Shown: positions 34,431 through 47,134, counted from the first letter of the stretch. The stretch is DNA of 64,000 nucleotides from Lateolabrax maculatus (GCA_031216445.1 CM062211.1:4600001-4664000), one strand, 5' to 3'. Program-made: numbers and translations. Notes: generated by a model not told the origin, from the sequence alone.

Positions 34431-37100
34431 AGTAGATTATAATCTACACAACAGCAGCCTGAAAAACAAATTCTCTTACTTTTACAAAGAATTAGATAAT
34501 TCTGTAATAATCGGTACAGAAGCTGACAGCTGTTGTTAATAGAAGCGTCTGGGTCAGGAAAAAGTTATGAAATTGTGGTATAATAGAATCATACAGCTTT
34601 TCTAGGCTTTCCAAATGTTATTGGACTGAATGGATCAAATTCTGACGATAAACAGTCATTTCAAAGGGTTTGTGATGCTCAAAAAATGTGTTCCCTGTTT
34701 TACAGCTGCTCCTTTCACAATGATTGTGTATGGGGGAAATGCTTTTTTTGGCTGGTGTGCATCATGTGATGAACGGGGAAGTTGCAATACCCCGTACAGC
34801 CACTACGCCAAAATCGCTTCACAGCCCAGCTCTGTTCCAGGGGGTTTGATGTGACGTCTGACAAATTACCTCAAGGGACCTCACTTGGGCACGTCAGTGT
34901 TTGAGTTTCATTGTGGGTAATGTAGGCATCGGGTTTGGACAATCTCGTTGTTGTCTAATCTATCTCTGTTTTTTTAAGGGATGCTGAGTTGTCCTGAGTT
35001 TATTGTATTTATGATTTACTTTATAACACGTAGACATGCATTGTACAGTAGAAGTGCTGGCATGCAGGCAGCGAAGCAGTAAAAGGCAGTAAAAGCAAGG
35101 GAGGCCTGTTCCTGTGTGATGTAAATAGACAGTGCAGGCCTTAGAAGAGCATCTAAAGGAAGGCCTGACATGCCAGACATGAGCCGCATTCCCCTTGACC
35201 AGATCAAGTTACTGCACGGCCGCTCTGTTTGGTAGTGCTGTGTGCGTATAATCAGCGCAATAAGAGCAGTTAGTCTCAGCACTTGAGGAGAGGGTATGTG
35301 AGACAGATGATCAGTTTGGACGAGTTAGGAGCTGGTAGCGAAGGGGTCAGTGTATCGTGTGTGTGTGTGTGTATGTGCAGGGGTTATTAAGGGCACAGCT
35401 GCCTCCTATTCCCACACTCCACCCCCCACACACACACACCCCCACAACAGGTGGAGGACGCGCTCACACACAAACAGTGAAGTTTGAAACACACGGCTGC
35501 ATGAGTTCAGCCTGGAAAGCATACCAGGCCAATACACACAGACATACTGATAAAGCCATTACACAAGTTTGCACTTTTCACCATCATACACCATCACATA
35601 CAAGGAAGTGTCTTATTTGATGAGATATTTAAGGTTTCTTCACCAATAAGAAGGAGCAACACATCAATTCATAGAGGAAGTTCCTCTTTAAAGACTGTCT
35701 CTGTGAAGTGGCTCACTTAATTTCCGAGTAGACCTTCTGCCCTCGCTGTCCAGGGCCCCAGCAACGTCTCACTCCCCTGGGCAGATGAGTTAATCACGTC
35801 TGAATGCTGAAGGCCACAGTGGAGGTCAGAGGATCAGTCCATGTCTGTCAGTGAAAAAGTAAGCCGTTAATCTGTGTGTTTTTGGGGACATTTGGGCAAC
35901 TCAACCTCTCTGTTTGGCTCAAGAAAGTCTGGAAAAGTGTGGAGAATGACATTGACCATTGCCCAGGATGGAGAAATCAGGGAATGGATGCTGTTTATTG
36001 TTTATTTTCACACATGTTGTGTGAAGAACAATGTGGAGGTATAGAGTAATTTGGCCTTGTTAACAATGACAAGCCAGTGTCAATATAAAGGCACAGATGA
36101 TTTACTACTGCGTGTTGCATTTGGACCAATTTCCATTTGTGTTGCTTGCAAAATGCAGGAATACCATGTCCAAACAACATCCACTTGTTTTTTAGTAATG
36201 TGTCACTGCTGAACGTTTTATATTTGCAAAGGAAAAATCCTCCCTAAAATCTTCAGATTCTAAATCTGAAATGCTTTCACCTCTTAAATGCAACTGACTC
36301 ACTGGTAGGTTAGTCATTACAAACTCATGCTGTGCTGTCAAACATCATTTAAACCCACAGAACTTTATTTTGAATTCTAGCGGAGATCACAGAGTTACCA
36401 AAGAAGAAGATCAAATATGGCAACCCATTTAGTTGTTTAATATGGCACTTTCTAATTCCCACAGAACTCACAAAGTTCAGAAATACAGTAAAGAATATAT
36501 TTTTATCTTCCATGCTTGTCTCACCAAGACTGTGTAGAGTTGAGTTTATATGAAGAATCCACTCTATGTAAAGTAGCTTGTAACCACTGCTCAAACTGAT
36601 GATAAGTCTGATGATTCAGTTTGCTTTCTCTGCACTTTTCATATTGCACCATGTCAACTTCAAATCATATTAAGGTTTGTGATGTTCTTTTGTTTGAGGC
36701 TTCATGCCTGACTGGTGTGCAGGCCCCTTCTCATTTTCACCCATCTTTGGAAACACTGCAATGTAATTAAATGGATTCATAAAAAAATCTTTTCTAATTC
36801 TAATTTTGCACAGTGATGGATTTCTGTTAGCGCTGGTCGACCCTGAAGATTTGGCATGTCTGAGTAACTTCATAAAGATAAGCCAAAAGAATGGATGTTT
36901 TAAATTAAAAATGTTAAGCTTTTTAAATTATCAAATTATCTGTCTCACAGATTTACACAGACAGAAACACACACGCTTAAACACACTCTCACACATTTGG
37001 CCTACTGAACATCTACAGTTGTGGAATGGGGAGCTTTCTATAGACGGCACCTGCTGGCCTAACTGGTGTCTCTGGGGCAGGGGATGGGATGTGTGTGACA

Positions 37101-37128
37101 GTGTGTGTGTGTGTGTGTGTGTGTGTGT
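37101..37128. repeat. (GT)n microsatellite
   Basis: A pure GT tract of 28 bases, about 200 bases upstream of the acceptor of the candidate cassette exon. Confidence 0.95.
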
Positions 37129-37326
37129 CCGAGGGGAACTCCCCATTGGACAGATCGCGACAGCCCGGAGCCACGGGAGGTTTTCAGTGCTCTAGAAGGC
37201 AGGGGGGCCCAGGCCTGGCGGGGCACAGCAAACCCTCCCTCTTTAACTCACCATGTCCCGGGGCGAACAAGTTGACCCCCTGGTCTGGCGCTCCTCACGC
37301 CTGCCTACCGCCGTGTCTCGCGACAG

Positions 37327-37386
37327 GAAGAGCCGCTTGCCTTATGGGAGAGCCAACAGCCTGGCCAAGCCCGACTCGTCTCCTAG
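37327..37386 (+). CDS. nav3: Candidate in-frame cassette exon of nav3
   Basis: Exactly 60 nt between 'tctcgcgacAG' and 'GTacag'. Read in the phase left by the exon at 33384-33558 it gives one base, 19 codons (KSRLPYGRANSLAKPDSSP) and two bases. Inclusion or skipping both keep the frame into the exon at 42095. The peptide is Ser/Pro/basic, like its neighbours in the microtubule-binding region. The surrounding DNA is GC-rich and shows exon-like content. Canonical human NAV3, as I recall it, lacks a counterpart, so it may be a rarely used, lineage-specific or false exon. Alternatively the reading frame begins at an ATG (37253, A at -3) and this is the end of an alternative first exon. Confidence 0.5.
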   Translation, partial: EEPLALWESQQPGQARLVS

Positions 37387-37729
37387 GTACAGTTTTAGCT
37401 TGTGCAGTGAGTGTGTGGTGACACCAGGGCAGCAGAGTTTGGATCTTTCTGGAAAACACATGGTGATATGAGGAGGATGGATTAGTGTCAGTGGCATCAT
37501 GAACTGGTAAATGGTTTGGTTCGGCTTGTCCTGTTTGTTATTCTAGTCATACGTCATCTGTTTTTAGCTTTTTATTTAGTTTGGTAACTATCTGCTTGAC
37601 AAATCTTCGAAATGTGTTTGTATAGTAATACTTAACTTTCTGCTGTATGCTGAAGACTGTCCTAATCCAAAAGAATTCCAGACATGGGACCTCTTGTAGC
37701 TGTGTAAATAATTATTGTCTCCGAGAAGC

Positions 37730-37990
37730 AAGTTGGTAGTGTTCTTATTACTGTTATAGCCCCTCACAGCCTCATAGGGAGAAGTTCGGGTGGATGGTTG
37801 GGTGTCCAAATCATCTCACTTTGCAACTGAAGACGCCACTGTTTGTATCCAAGTTCCTACTAACAGTCAATGTTTCATTTAACCATGACTATGATATGCA
37901 CTTTTAGTTTCCTCAACCTAACCAAACCTTAACCATAGCGGCAGCAGATCAGAAAATACTAATATGAAATCATTTTGATAACAGATATTG
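37730..37990. repeat. Decayed fish interspersed repeat
   Basis: The phrases 'ggatggttgggtgtccaaat', 'tttgtatccaagttcctact', 'aaccatgactatgat' and 'cctaaccaaaccttaaccat' match the wording of a common fish repeat from memory. No coding capacity is visible. Confidence 0.4.
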
Positions 37991-39476
37991 AAGGCACTGA
38001 TTAATTATGTCGTTAGGGTTACCAAATTACCTATTTGTGTATATTTCGGGGAATTTAATTCCTTTATCAGATTGTTGATAGCGGAGAAATGACAGGAAAC
38101 AAGGGGGGAGGAAGATGAGCAATGACGTGTGACAAAGCTCCCTGGCTGGACTAAAGGCGCCAGTATGCTTCATCAGAAGTACTTGTTGAATGGTTGAACA
38201 TCATCGGAAGCACCCTTCACCGGACCCTTTTCGACGTCGGTAATGAGGGACGGGGGATGTATCCTCTGCAAAACAACTATAAAAACTTTTGACTTCCAAC
38301 ATGGTCTGACGACACGTCATACAAGCTAGTTATTTGTTGCCATAACCCGGACCGCAAACTAGGCATCTTGTGCTTCATTGTCGCCACCCTTAACCCTTAG
38401 GCTGCCGAGGCACCCCAAATGACCTATTTTTGTTTTTTACGGTTGAATGAACCAATTGAACCATTTTCCACAGCAGCTGCCTGTAGGTGCTTGTGGTGCA
38501 ACATGTCGCCACATAACAAGCACCAGCGCACAGATGATAGTGAGTTCACATGCTCGAGTGGATTTGCGACTCCATGTGTGTGTCTGCTATAATGCTAGAA
38601 GTGACGTCACAACACAGGTGCTGATTGGGCTTCAAAGGGGCCACGTTGGACAGACCCCCCCTGGACAAAAAGGTCAGATAACCTGCTGTCATCACGCGGG
38701 CCTAAGTGCTTGCGCGCCCGCCATTTTGGATCTAGAAATCATCAGTTTGTGTCTGCCCTTAGTGCTGCGGCTACAATCAAGCTGAAACTGATATCACTCA
38801 CATTTAATAGGACAGCAAAGGCATCCAATATCGCTCGCGCGTGCGCCGCAGTGTCGTGGACGATTAGACGGAGGCCCGGTTGATGTATGTTGTATTCGAT
38901 CAAAAGTGACAGACTGCCCCCCCCTCCCTCCGATCATGATCCTGCCCTCATGTGTTCTGGTGTCTCTTTTTCCACATTGGAAAGATCTTAAAAGCTGTGG
39001 GTTGGATAAGCACTCCAGGCTGGGGCCCCTATACCATTGCCTTCATGTTTCACTGCATTTTATAAAGCTGGAGGTGGAGGGAGGGGTTAGGATGGGTTTT
39101 GTGGTGGGAAAAATGTGCACCACAGCACCCCTGATTTTTCATATATACAACTGTGGGATGCTCCTACATGCACTAACATTACCCTCTTTCAGACGTCTGC
39201 GGCCTTTGTTGCCTTTAAAGATAACCCTTCCTGCTTTTTAACAGCCCTGCACTGCACTCAAAGAGAGAAAAGACACAAAAGCAAAAGGACAAAAGCTTTA
39301 CTGTAGAGAATGTGATGCACAAATGTAAGCTTTTTTCCCCCATCAAAACGCTGAAAAGGCATTTTAGAGTGCTGCAGGCTCCATTAATCTCTGTCTAAAC
39401 TTGTCTTTTCCGTGTGCTAAGTGCCATTTAGGGTATTTAATAGAGCACAAAACATACTACAGGGAGATGACATGTG

Positions 39477-39498
39477 GTGTGTGTGTGTGTGTGTGTGG
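39477..39498. repeat. (GT)n microsatellite
   Basis: A GT tract of about 22 bases followed by a G-rich run to about 39520. Confidence 0.9.
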
Positions 39499-40437
39499 GT
39501 GTGTGGGAGGGGGGGTTGTGGGTTGTTTAACTAAGGAGAAAATATTTAGTTGCCAGACATCATTAACCGACGTGTCATGTATCATATAGTTCATTAAAAA
39601 CATGATACGAAGGTGCTCGCCACTATAATGGGAAACTGCCCTGAACTTGTTCCCCCTGCGTTCCGCTGTCTGCTCCGAGGCTCGTTAGCATAACACCGCA
39701 TCACGAAAACCTGCAAGGTCAATTAGAAAATGTACAGTGACTCGGCACTTCATCACAGGAGGTTTAAAAGTAAGGTGAACTGTCCAGAGGGAGGGATGTA
39801 AATAGGGAAAGACTGCGTCTGTGTGTGTGTGTGCGAGAGGCAGACGAGAAATGTTAATGTGTCCCGAACCCAAAGACACACTTTTAGACAGCTAATTAAA
39901 ACTCTGCTCACCACTTTTAAAGATCCTTGTCGCTCACAGTTCGACCTCTCTGAACAAAGCATTAAATACCACACTGTTGCGCTGTGACGGCTGCTTCGAG
40001 TCCACAGAATGATGAAATTTATCCAAGATATTGACTGAAAGTCACCGCAGCATGGCCTGAAACTCCTGCACAAGTCCTCCTTTCATTGTATTTCTGCATG
40101 AGAAGAACTAATGCATGAATAAGAGACTGCCATTATATTCACCAGCAACAGGTTTTTATAAAAGTCACGCCTAGTACTTGTATATTTTATATCTGAGGTG
40201 TGTAATTCCGTTGATATAATTGGTTCTATACTAATCTATAGTATTCCCTTTGGCTCACAGTGAAATGTTAAAATATAAAAGTCGAATTTCCAAGCTGTTG
40301 GCATTTGTTTCTATTCAGCTTCATGCAAAGTTGAGAGCCGCACACTAGGAGCAGACCATGAGATGTGTTGACTGCAGTGCGTCACTCAGCCGCCCAGTAT
40401 AGGTAGTTTATTGTCTCTGTCCACTCTCGCTCACCAG

Positions 40438-40653
40438 CGCCAAACCAGCAGCCCACAATCACAAAACAGAGAACAAGTTGTTCCTCGTTGTCAGAAAAAG
40501 CAGGACGTCTAAACAGACGGCTGGTGTTTGTTGCTTCCTCTGTCCTCCGGCTGGAGCACAGCTCCGGCGCTCTGCTCTCAGCGGAGGACGGCTTTAAGAC
40601 AGTGGTGGCTCCCGCCTCTAAAGGAACTGACTCTGGTCGGGCCTGGTCGGAAG
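40438..40653 (+). other. Exon-like block with good splice sites but wrong phase
   Basis: A pyrimidine-rich tract and 'cgctcaccAG' precede a 216-nt GC-rich block that ends 'tcggaag' before 'GTatga'. One frame is open all the way through (for example SEKAGRLNRRLVFVASSVL), but it needs one base from the previous exon, while exon 33384-33558 supplies two. In the phase the gene would impose, a TAA falls near its 3' end. It cannot be a normal coding exon of this transcript. It could be a poison exon, an untranslated first exon or chance. Confidence 0.3.
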
Positions 40654-42094
40654 GTATGAATAAAATTAGCTGGAGTTCTTTGGTCTATAAAGTGATTTAT
40701 TTGTAACGTGTGGCGGGCAAAGAATAGTTTGCAGGGGACTTTGATGTTTCTAATGTTATTTAATGCAGTTCTATGCTAGATGGGAAGTACAGTGGGAATT
40801 TTGTTTGGAATGGTTTCTTAAAAAACTTGTCTCATGTCAGACTGCTGTGGCCAAACTGTGAAACTTCAATTCTATTAAGTCTCAAAAAATAAGTTGCTGT
40901 ATGTTAACAGCAGTTTTTCTTTTTTTTTATTGTTAATTATGTTATTCAACGTTTGAAAAAACTACTAATGTTAGCACCCGTTACCGTTAGCCGAGCCTGC
41001 CGCGACACTGCCTGCAATATTATTGTTGGTTAGATTTTCAGCACCTTTCCTGCGTATGTTAGAGGTTTTATCCACAATTTGCCGGTAAAAATGTAATTTT
41101 CTTTGTTAAAAGACTGAAAGAAAAAAATGGCAGAAAAGGCCATTAGGCTTACGTTATGAATTCCCGTCAACCAGCTTTCTTTCCCGGCGGGCAGACGTTA
41201 GAGGACTGTTTTTCACTCGCTTGTTTGGCAGTAAAACCAGCAAACAAACAGCATTTTCCCCAGGCTTTTAGAGCTACCGGTTAGAAAAAGATATGACTAA
41301 CTGATAGAGGGGTTAACTTTCAATAGAGGCTCTGTTTATTCAGTTTATACCAAGGAGTGAGAAACTCTCACGTGGCTTGCGAGCCTTGCAGTTCACAGAG
41401 GACATTGCGCTCGCAACGTTTACACGCGGGAACAAACAACAGCCTCGCCACCTGGCCGCCGACTCCTCATTGTTTACAGGGTGCACGAAGGATGATTAAA
41501 GGCATCTCTTCACTCTACAAGTAGCTTAACTACTTCCTGTCAAACATGAATGGAGAGGCCCGCCTGCAACAGCCCGCGTTAATTCCCGCCTCCGTGAATG
41601 ACTAACAGTGAGTGTTGGGTTATAAACTGTGACTGCTGCTGTGGGCATTTCCTTCGCCTCTGCCTCGTGTGTTGTGTGTTTTTGTGGTGGGGTTTTTTTT
41701 CTCCTTCAAACGACGCCACCACGAAATTGATTGTGAAAGTTCTTTCGGGCCGTTTAATGTCAGCGGAAATATAAATATAAATGGATTGAGAGATGTTATT
41801 GGCTTAGTCACACGCGCGTGGCAATAAACATGTGCGAGCCATCGTGAGAGAAATCAAAGAAATGTGCACTGGCATGCTACAGTCTGTACGATGTGCTCCT
41901 TCATTTCCCTCCCTGGTTATCTGGTTATCTCTCCTCCTTTCGCTCTCTGCCTCCATCTGAATGCCTCCTCTCACACACATTATTACATTAAGGCATGGAT
42001 TAAGAAAAATTCCAGCAAGATGCTGGTCTCATTCCTCCTCTTACTGTGTTAACAGCTAACCGTCTGTCCGTCATCTTCTCTGCTCTCTCCTCAG

Positions 42095-42163
42095 TCTCAC
42101 AGCACGATATGCAAGTCCTCCGGGCCACAGTGGAATAGGGTCGCCACAGAAGAAAAACACGAG
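42095..42163 (+). CDS. nav3: Neuron navigator 3, short linker exon
   Basis: A 69-nt exon between 'gctctctcctcAG' and 'GTaaat'. In the gene's phase it reads one base, then LTARYASPPGHSGIGSPQKK, NT and two bases of Arg. Human NAV3, as I recall it, has LAARYATQSNHSGIATSQKKPT at this place, directly before RLPGPSRVPAAG, which the next exon here also encodes. The ARYA, HSGI and QKK matches plus exact phase make it a firm exon although it is far too short to stand out as an open reading frame. It lies between the CH domain and the Ser-rich region. At 69 nt it is a multiple of three, so it could be skipped without a frameshift. Confidence 0.9.
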
Positions 42164-42339
42164 GTAAATCTGGCAAATACTTCATGTACCTCCTTTATTT
42201 TATCTATCTATATTCTTACACTCTCTATGTTGTTTAAAGTTCTATATTATTGAACTTTTACCGGAGCTTTTTTTTGCACGAGCCTGTGCCTTCACACGTT
42301 TGTCCACTTTGCTCAGTGTTTTCATGTTTTTGTGACTCT

Positions 42340-42445
42340 ATTACCACCTCGGGGAGGTCAAAGGTCAGGGTCAGCTAGAGAACAGCTGGAAGGGATTCAG
42401 TGTCTTGCTCAAGGATACTTCAGCAGGGTGTAGATTTGCCTCATG
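42340..42445. repeat. Decayed fish repeat fragment
   Basis: 'ttcagtgtcttgctcaagga' followed by 'tacttcagcaggg' is a phrase I recall from a widespread fish repeat. Only a short fragment is recognisable. Confidence 0.35.
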
Positions 42446-44819
42446 GCAACTTTAAACAGTGCCTCACAGTGAAAAGTGTCACCGAATGTGCTAAATATAT
42501 ATTATAATAGTCCCTCTTACCTTTTCACAGGTGATTCAGCCTAATTAAACGTGCCCTTTTAGTTCCGAACACCCACAGTGTGACAGATCTTTTCTTGGAA
42601 TATTTTGTATTGATTTTTTTGCTGTGGTTCTACTCATTAACGTCAAGTGCTCAAATAGGCACACATATAATTGTTATGGTGCTTGTACATAACTTGCCTC
42701 CTGCCAGTCTTACCTGAGTATAAGTGTTCAGTTACTAATGAGAATGAATGACACCAAAACTCGGATTAACCTTTATCAACATTTTGCAAGTTGCAAAACG
42801 GGGGCCACCATGGCTGAATACATGAAGAAAAAACCTTCACTTTCAGAGACTCCAGAAAAAAGACGTCACAGTCATGCCCCCATGACTTGACTGACCAGTG
42901 ACCGCTGGGGAGTTCAGTGCATAAACACATCAGTCAGTGTTTTGCCTCAGGAAGGTTGCTAGAATCACAAAAAAAGGAAATTGAGGATCACTGCAAAGTC
43001 TTTGTGCACGTAGTTTACTTGTCTGTTAATCTCTGTTCTCAGTCCAGCGCTTTTGCTACTCGAGAAGTGCCGTTCTGTGTGATGTGTCCTCTGAGAATAG
43101 CCCCTCTTTTGCCCCCACATCTTTGCAAAGAAGCTGCTGCTCAATAAGCTACGAGACGTTTTAATGACACCCAGCTCTAGACTTTAGCTGCCATTCAGGG
43201 CACCACAGGCTTCAACTACACTTGAGGTGTCCTGTGTGACCTGGTAAACTAACACTAATCTAACACACATATGCAGGTAGGGACGCCGACCTTCATACCC
43301 TCCCATAAATCCAAGCATTTAGGCACCCACGCTCATGGTTACATACTGGAATGTGCACTAGCACAGGAATACACCTTCTGTACACATTTAATGTATGTAA
43401 GATATGAGCAAAAACAAACAGATCCACTCATGTGCATATGAGACATTCTCCCATAAATGTACCCACACATACTGTATGTGCACTCCCAGAGTCCAGTTGT
43501 CTGATACTTGCAGCATTTGTTCCAGCTCAGAGGCAGTGGGAACCAGCGTGTTGGCAAATAATTCCTCTCCAGCCGCCGCTGAGCAATGGCAAAAATGCTG
43601 CAGCCAGCAGCTCCAGCCCTATGGGTGGTAATCTGCCCTCTCACATCACTGACAACAATCCTCACTGCTGCTGCTTTGCAGAAATAGCTCTTTAATTCCT
43701 ACACACATATGAAGATACACACAAAACACAGACAAAAAGCCTGTATTGGCGGTCAGTGAGCAGTGACAGTGTGACCATTTGTCTGTTGCAATCTGAATCT
43801 CAGTCACACAAGCCTGATTTCCCCGTTTAATTGCTTTCTTGCAATCTGTTATTTTTAATCACCATGAATTGTTTCCTCTCTTATCCCCGAAGCAAGAAAG
43901 TTTTAGCAGTTCTAAAATGGGAAAACTATTGATGTCTCGCTCACATAGTGCGCTGTGGTGACGAGCCTTTCCCTCAAGGTGCTGAAGTTTTAAGGTTTTT
44001 TATGCTCTTTATGAGTCATTCTGCTCGTTAGCCAGAGCTAAAGGAACTACCCGCTTTACAACAACAACTACAACTGCACTTTCCACTTGCAGTCACTCAC
44101 ATAGATTGTTTCCATTGTTCTTGACATTGGCGGAAACATGCCCACTGTGCTGCATTTTTGTATTTGGTCTGTTTAGACTGATGCTACCCAGTTGAGGGGT
44201 GCTTTCTTTGATGTTATTTATGTTCTCTGGTGTCTATAGCAGTAACGGATGCTTCCTCTGGTTGTTACTCTTTTCTTTCGTATTCCTGATGAAGCACTGT
44301 GAGCCTAAGCTGAAACAGCTTTACAGCCTGAATAAACTGGCCTGGTGTGAACACATCCGAACCCTGCCAGAGACCATACCAGTGTGTTTGCAAGTTTTTC
44401 CTCCTATAACAGATGATCTATTCTCTACATTTTTGCTGACCATTTTTGAATGCATGCTTTGCAATTTTAGATTTTTGAACATATTTTTCCCTACAGTTCC
44501 CGGCAGCCATTGATTTCCATTCATTTCTGTACAAACTCAATTAGCAGACTCTTGACACTTACTTGAGTTGTGTAATCCATCACAGGACACAGCAAGTCTT
44601 CTTTATTTTTTGTCAATGTTTCGAGAGTCTGCTCATTGATTTTCATAAAATATAGAACTGAATACAAATGTCTGCCTGGGAGAGTAGAACATAAACATTT
44701 ACATTTCTTAAACATGCACGCTTTGGAGGATGGATAGCTCGGATGTAAAATATATATATGTTTATTATTTTAAATGGCTGAAATACTGATATGGTCCTTA
44801 AAGTTCATCATCTTTGCAG

Positions 44820-45080
44820 CAGGGGGTGATGTTTGACAGCTTGCTGGCCACTTGCTAGATCGTGGTATTTTTCTACCGTTTTAATGAGCCTGAGGTGGCT
44901 TTGGCTTTGCCCCGCAGGTAGTGTGAATTCCAGACAAACTGAAGACGTTTGTGTAGAATTTGGCATAATATTGGAAAGGTGCTGGTTTGAATCCCCAGAC
45001 TCACTGGCAAAACCTTGGCAGTGGAAATGAATAGGAAGCACTCTCTCCTCTGCAAAAACTATTATGAACAGCTGGTGACT
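44820..45080 (+). repeat. tRNA-derived SINE relic
   Basis: 'gtgctggtttgaatccccag' (about 44980-45000) is a good B-box-like segment. It is followed by 'gaagcactctctcctctgca', which matches the body of fish SINEs as I recall it. The upstream A-box half is degenerate. There is no clear poly-A or repeat tail. Confidence 0.45.
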
Positions 45081-45642
45081 GACAGGCTGAATAATGTGTT
45101 TGTCCATTCCCTTCTTCACCTCACCATCAGGCTTGGGATCTTCTCTGTGTCAGATACACTTTCCAAAGTCTGTCCTAAAACCAGAGTTGTCCAGAATTTA
45201 CTTCACATTTCCCTTTTGTAAGATGAAAGAGTCTTATGATAAAAGGGACTACCTCTGATTTCCATCTGAATTGCCTCAATCTCACCCTTATTTTCCCACT
45301 ATTTATCTCTCATTTTCTCTTGTCTGAGTTTGTAGCTACAGTAGTTTTTCTCTGATTCTCTCCCTATCTGCATCCACTTCTCTTTCACTCCCATTTTCTC
45401 CTTTGTTCTGATTCATGTCTTCTGAGTTTTTTTTTTTTCTTTTAAATGTTTGCTCTCTCATTCTCTTCTGTTCTTTCCTTTTGTTGATTGTGTGGGAGCT
45501 AAAGGCCCCACAGTTCGTGTCATCAGTGCACGGGTATGTGTGTGTATAGGTGTGTGTTTTTAGGTGCTTTTAGTTTTGTTGTGAGGTATTTCATTTGAAC
45601 ATCAAAATCCAAAGTCTCTTTTTTCATCCCAGTCATTTCTAT

Positions 45643-45668
45643 GCTCTCTCTCTCTCTCTCTCTCTCTG
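45643..45668. repeat. (CT)n microsatellite
   Basis: A CT tract of about 26 bases inside a pyrimidine-rich stretch (45290-45680). Confidence 0.9.
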
Positions 45669-47134
45669 GCTCTCTCTCCATCATGTGGTTGCTACTGTAC
45701 TAGTCCGTCTGTTTCAGCCCAGTGAGTGGCGGCCTCAGCTCGCACTGATGAGCACCTCTGGCTGCAGCTCAGTGCGATCACTCAGGCAGAGCACCAAGTC
45801 TCTGCTCTGAGGCCTGGATCAGCATCTCTAAACAGTCTAAAGTCTGCTGGTGTCGCCACTGTAAATGTACGTTCAGAGGTTTTAGGGTCTAAGAAATTCA
45901 AAGGAACTGAATGTAGACATTGGCACATTTGCTGCCTCTTGATCTCATTTTTTTTGCACATAAGCACATTTTTATTTTTGCACAATTGTCTGTATTAAAA
46001 AATGTTTGCATTGTTCAGCACATTGACTGACTTATTAGGCAGTTTTGCCCTGACTACATGCTGTGCAGGTTACTAAATCGCTGAGCATTGGTCTATTTTT
46101 CAAGGGAGACACCCAAAGTAAACTTGAATTTTTGCAATTACACCATTCAAGTCCCTCTGCTGCAACTGAGTTTCTTGTTGCATCAGAAAATGCAGCGGAT
46201 GGTTAACTTGATAAGCCCAGCAGCTTGAAACATAATTTGCCTCACTAATATCAGTTAGTGGGACAGCCTTCCTCTGCAAATGAAGAGCTGTCCTATAGAA
46301 GTGATGTTAAAAGATGAACTGGGAGCATTAACATGGCCAGGTGATAATTGTTTTTTATCCAATTTTGTGCAGTATGTGAAAACAGTGCTATTCCCTGTAT
46401 CCAATTCAATCACATCATTATATTTAACAGAATAAAAAAACCCAAACCCCAAACTCCAGGGATATAAAAGACCAAGTGTTGTTCCTTTCCTAAATACTAC
46501 CACTATTGATTTGGTCACTCAGTGCCCTGCTGTTCACTGATACTTTCATATCCCCTCACAAACAGAATCTGTGTATCAAACTAGCTGACCTGACTTTCTC
46601 GTGGTTTGTTTGTGTAGTTAAAAAGCAGGACGTACTGAATGATAGAGAACTTAGTCTATTCCAGATTAAGTTCATCATAGCTGCTTCTATTTGCCAAAGG
46701 GAATATAATAACACTGCAGGCAGAAGCCAGAGATATTTCTTAATAATCAAGTTGTTTTACCCATCCTTCATGTCGATCGGTCCCTCTGTTTGTTCCGTTT
46801 TATTGAGTAAAGGCAAAGACAAAATGGAACATATGAAATGTGTTTTTTTCCGCTGGGGGTTTTGACCACTTCAGGATTCCACCATTTAAAAATATTTCCC
46901 CTCCGACATCTCGGCTCCATCTGCGATACAGACGCGAGTGACACATTCAGCATAGCAAATCGATTATCTTTGTTAAAGGACATCACGACAGCTTCCAGGC
47001 AGGGAGACAGAAAGACACCAAGTTGTTAGAATCTATTCAAGGGCTTTTCTTTTCCTCTCAATATTGACAAAGACCAGGCCATGAATGGAAACACCCACGG
47101 CCCTCTGATGCAGGCAAGGTCTTCACTCCATAGA

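Larger units (their letters stand above)
33559..42094 (+). other. nav3: nav3 intron(s) between CH exon 4 and the 42095 exon
   Basis: 8.5 kb, split at 37327-37386 if the cassette exon is used. It holds a SINE-like head (about 33615-33690), two inverted repeat copies (34020-34430), a repeat similar to one at 20210 (about 34800-34960), a TG tract (37101-37128), a repeat relic (37730-37990), a TG tract (39477-39498) and an exon-like GC-rich block (40438-40653). From about 38100 to 38900 the DNA is unusually CpG-rich and may be a decayed transposon; I could not find ends. Confidence 0.8.
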
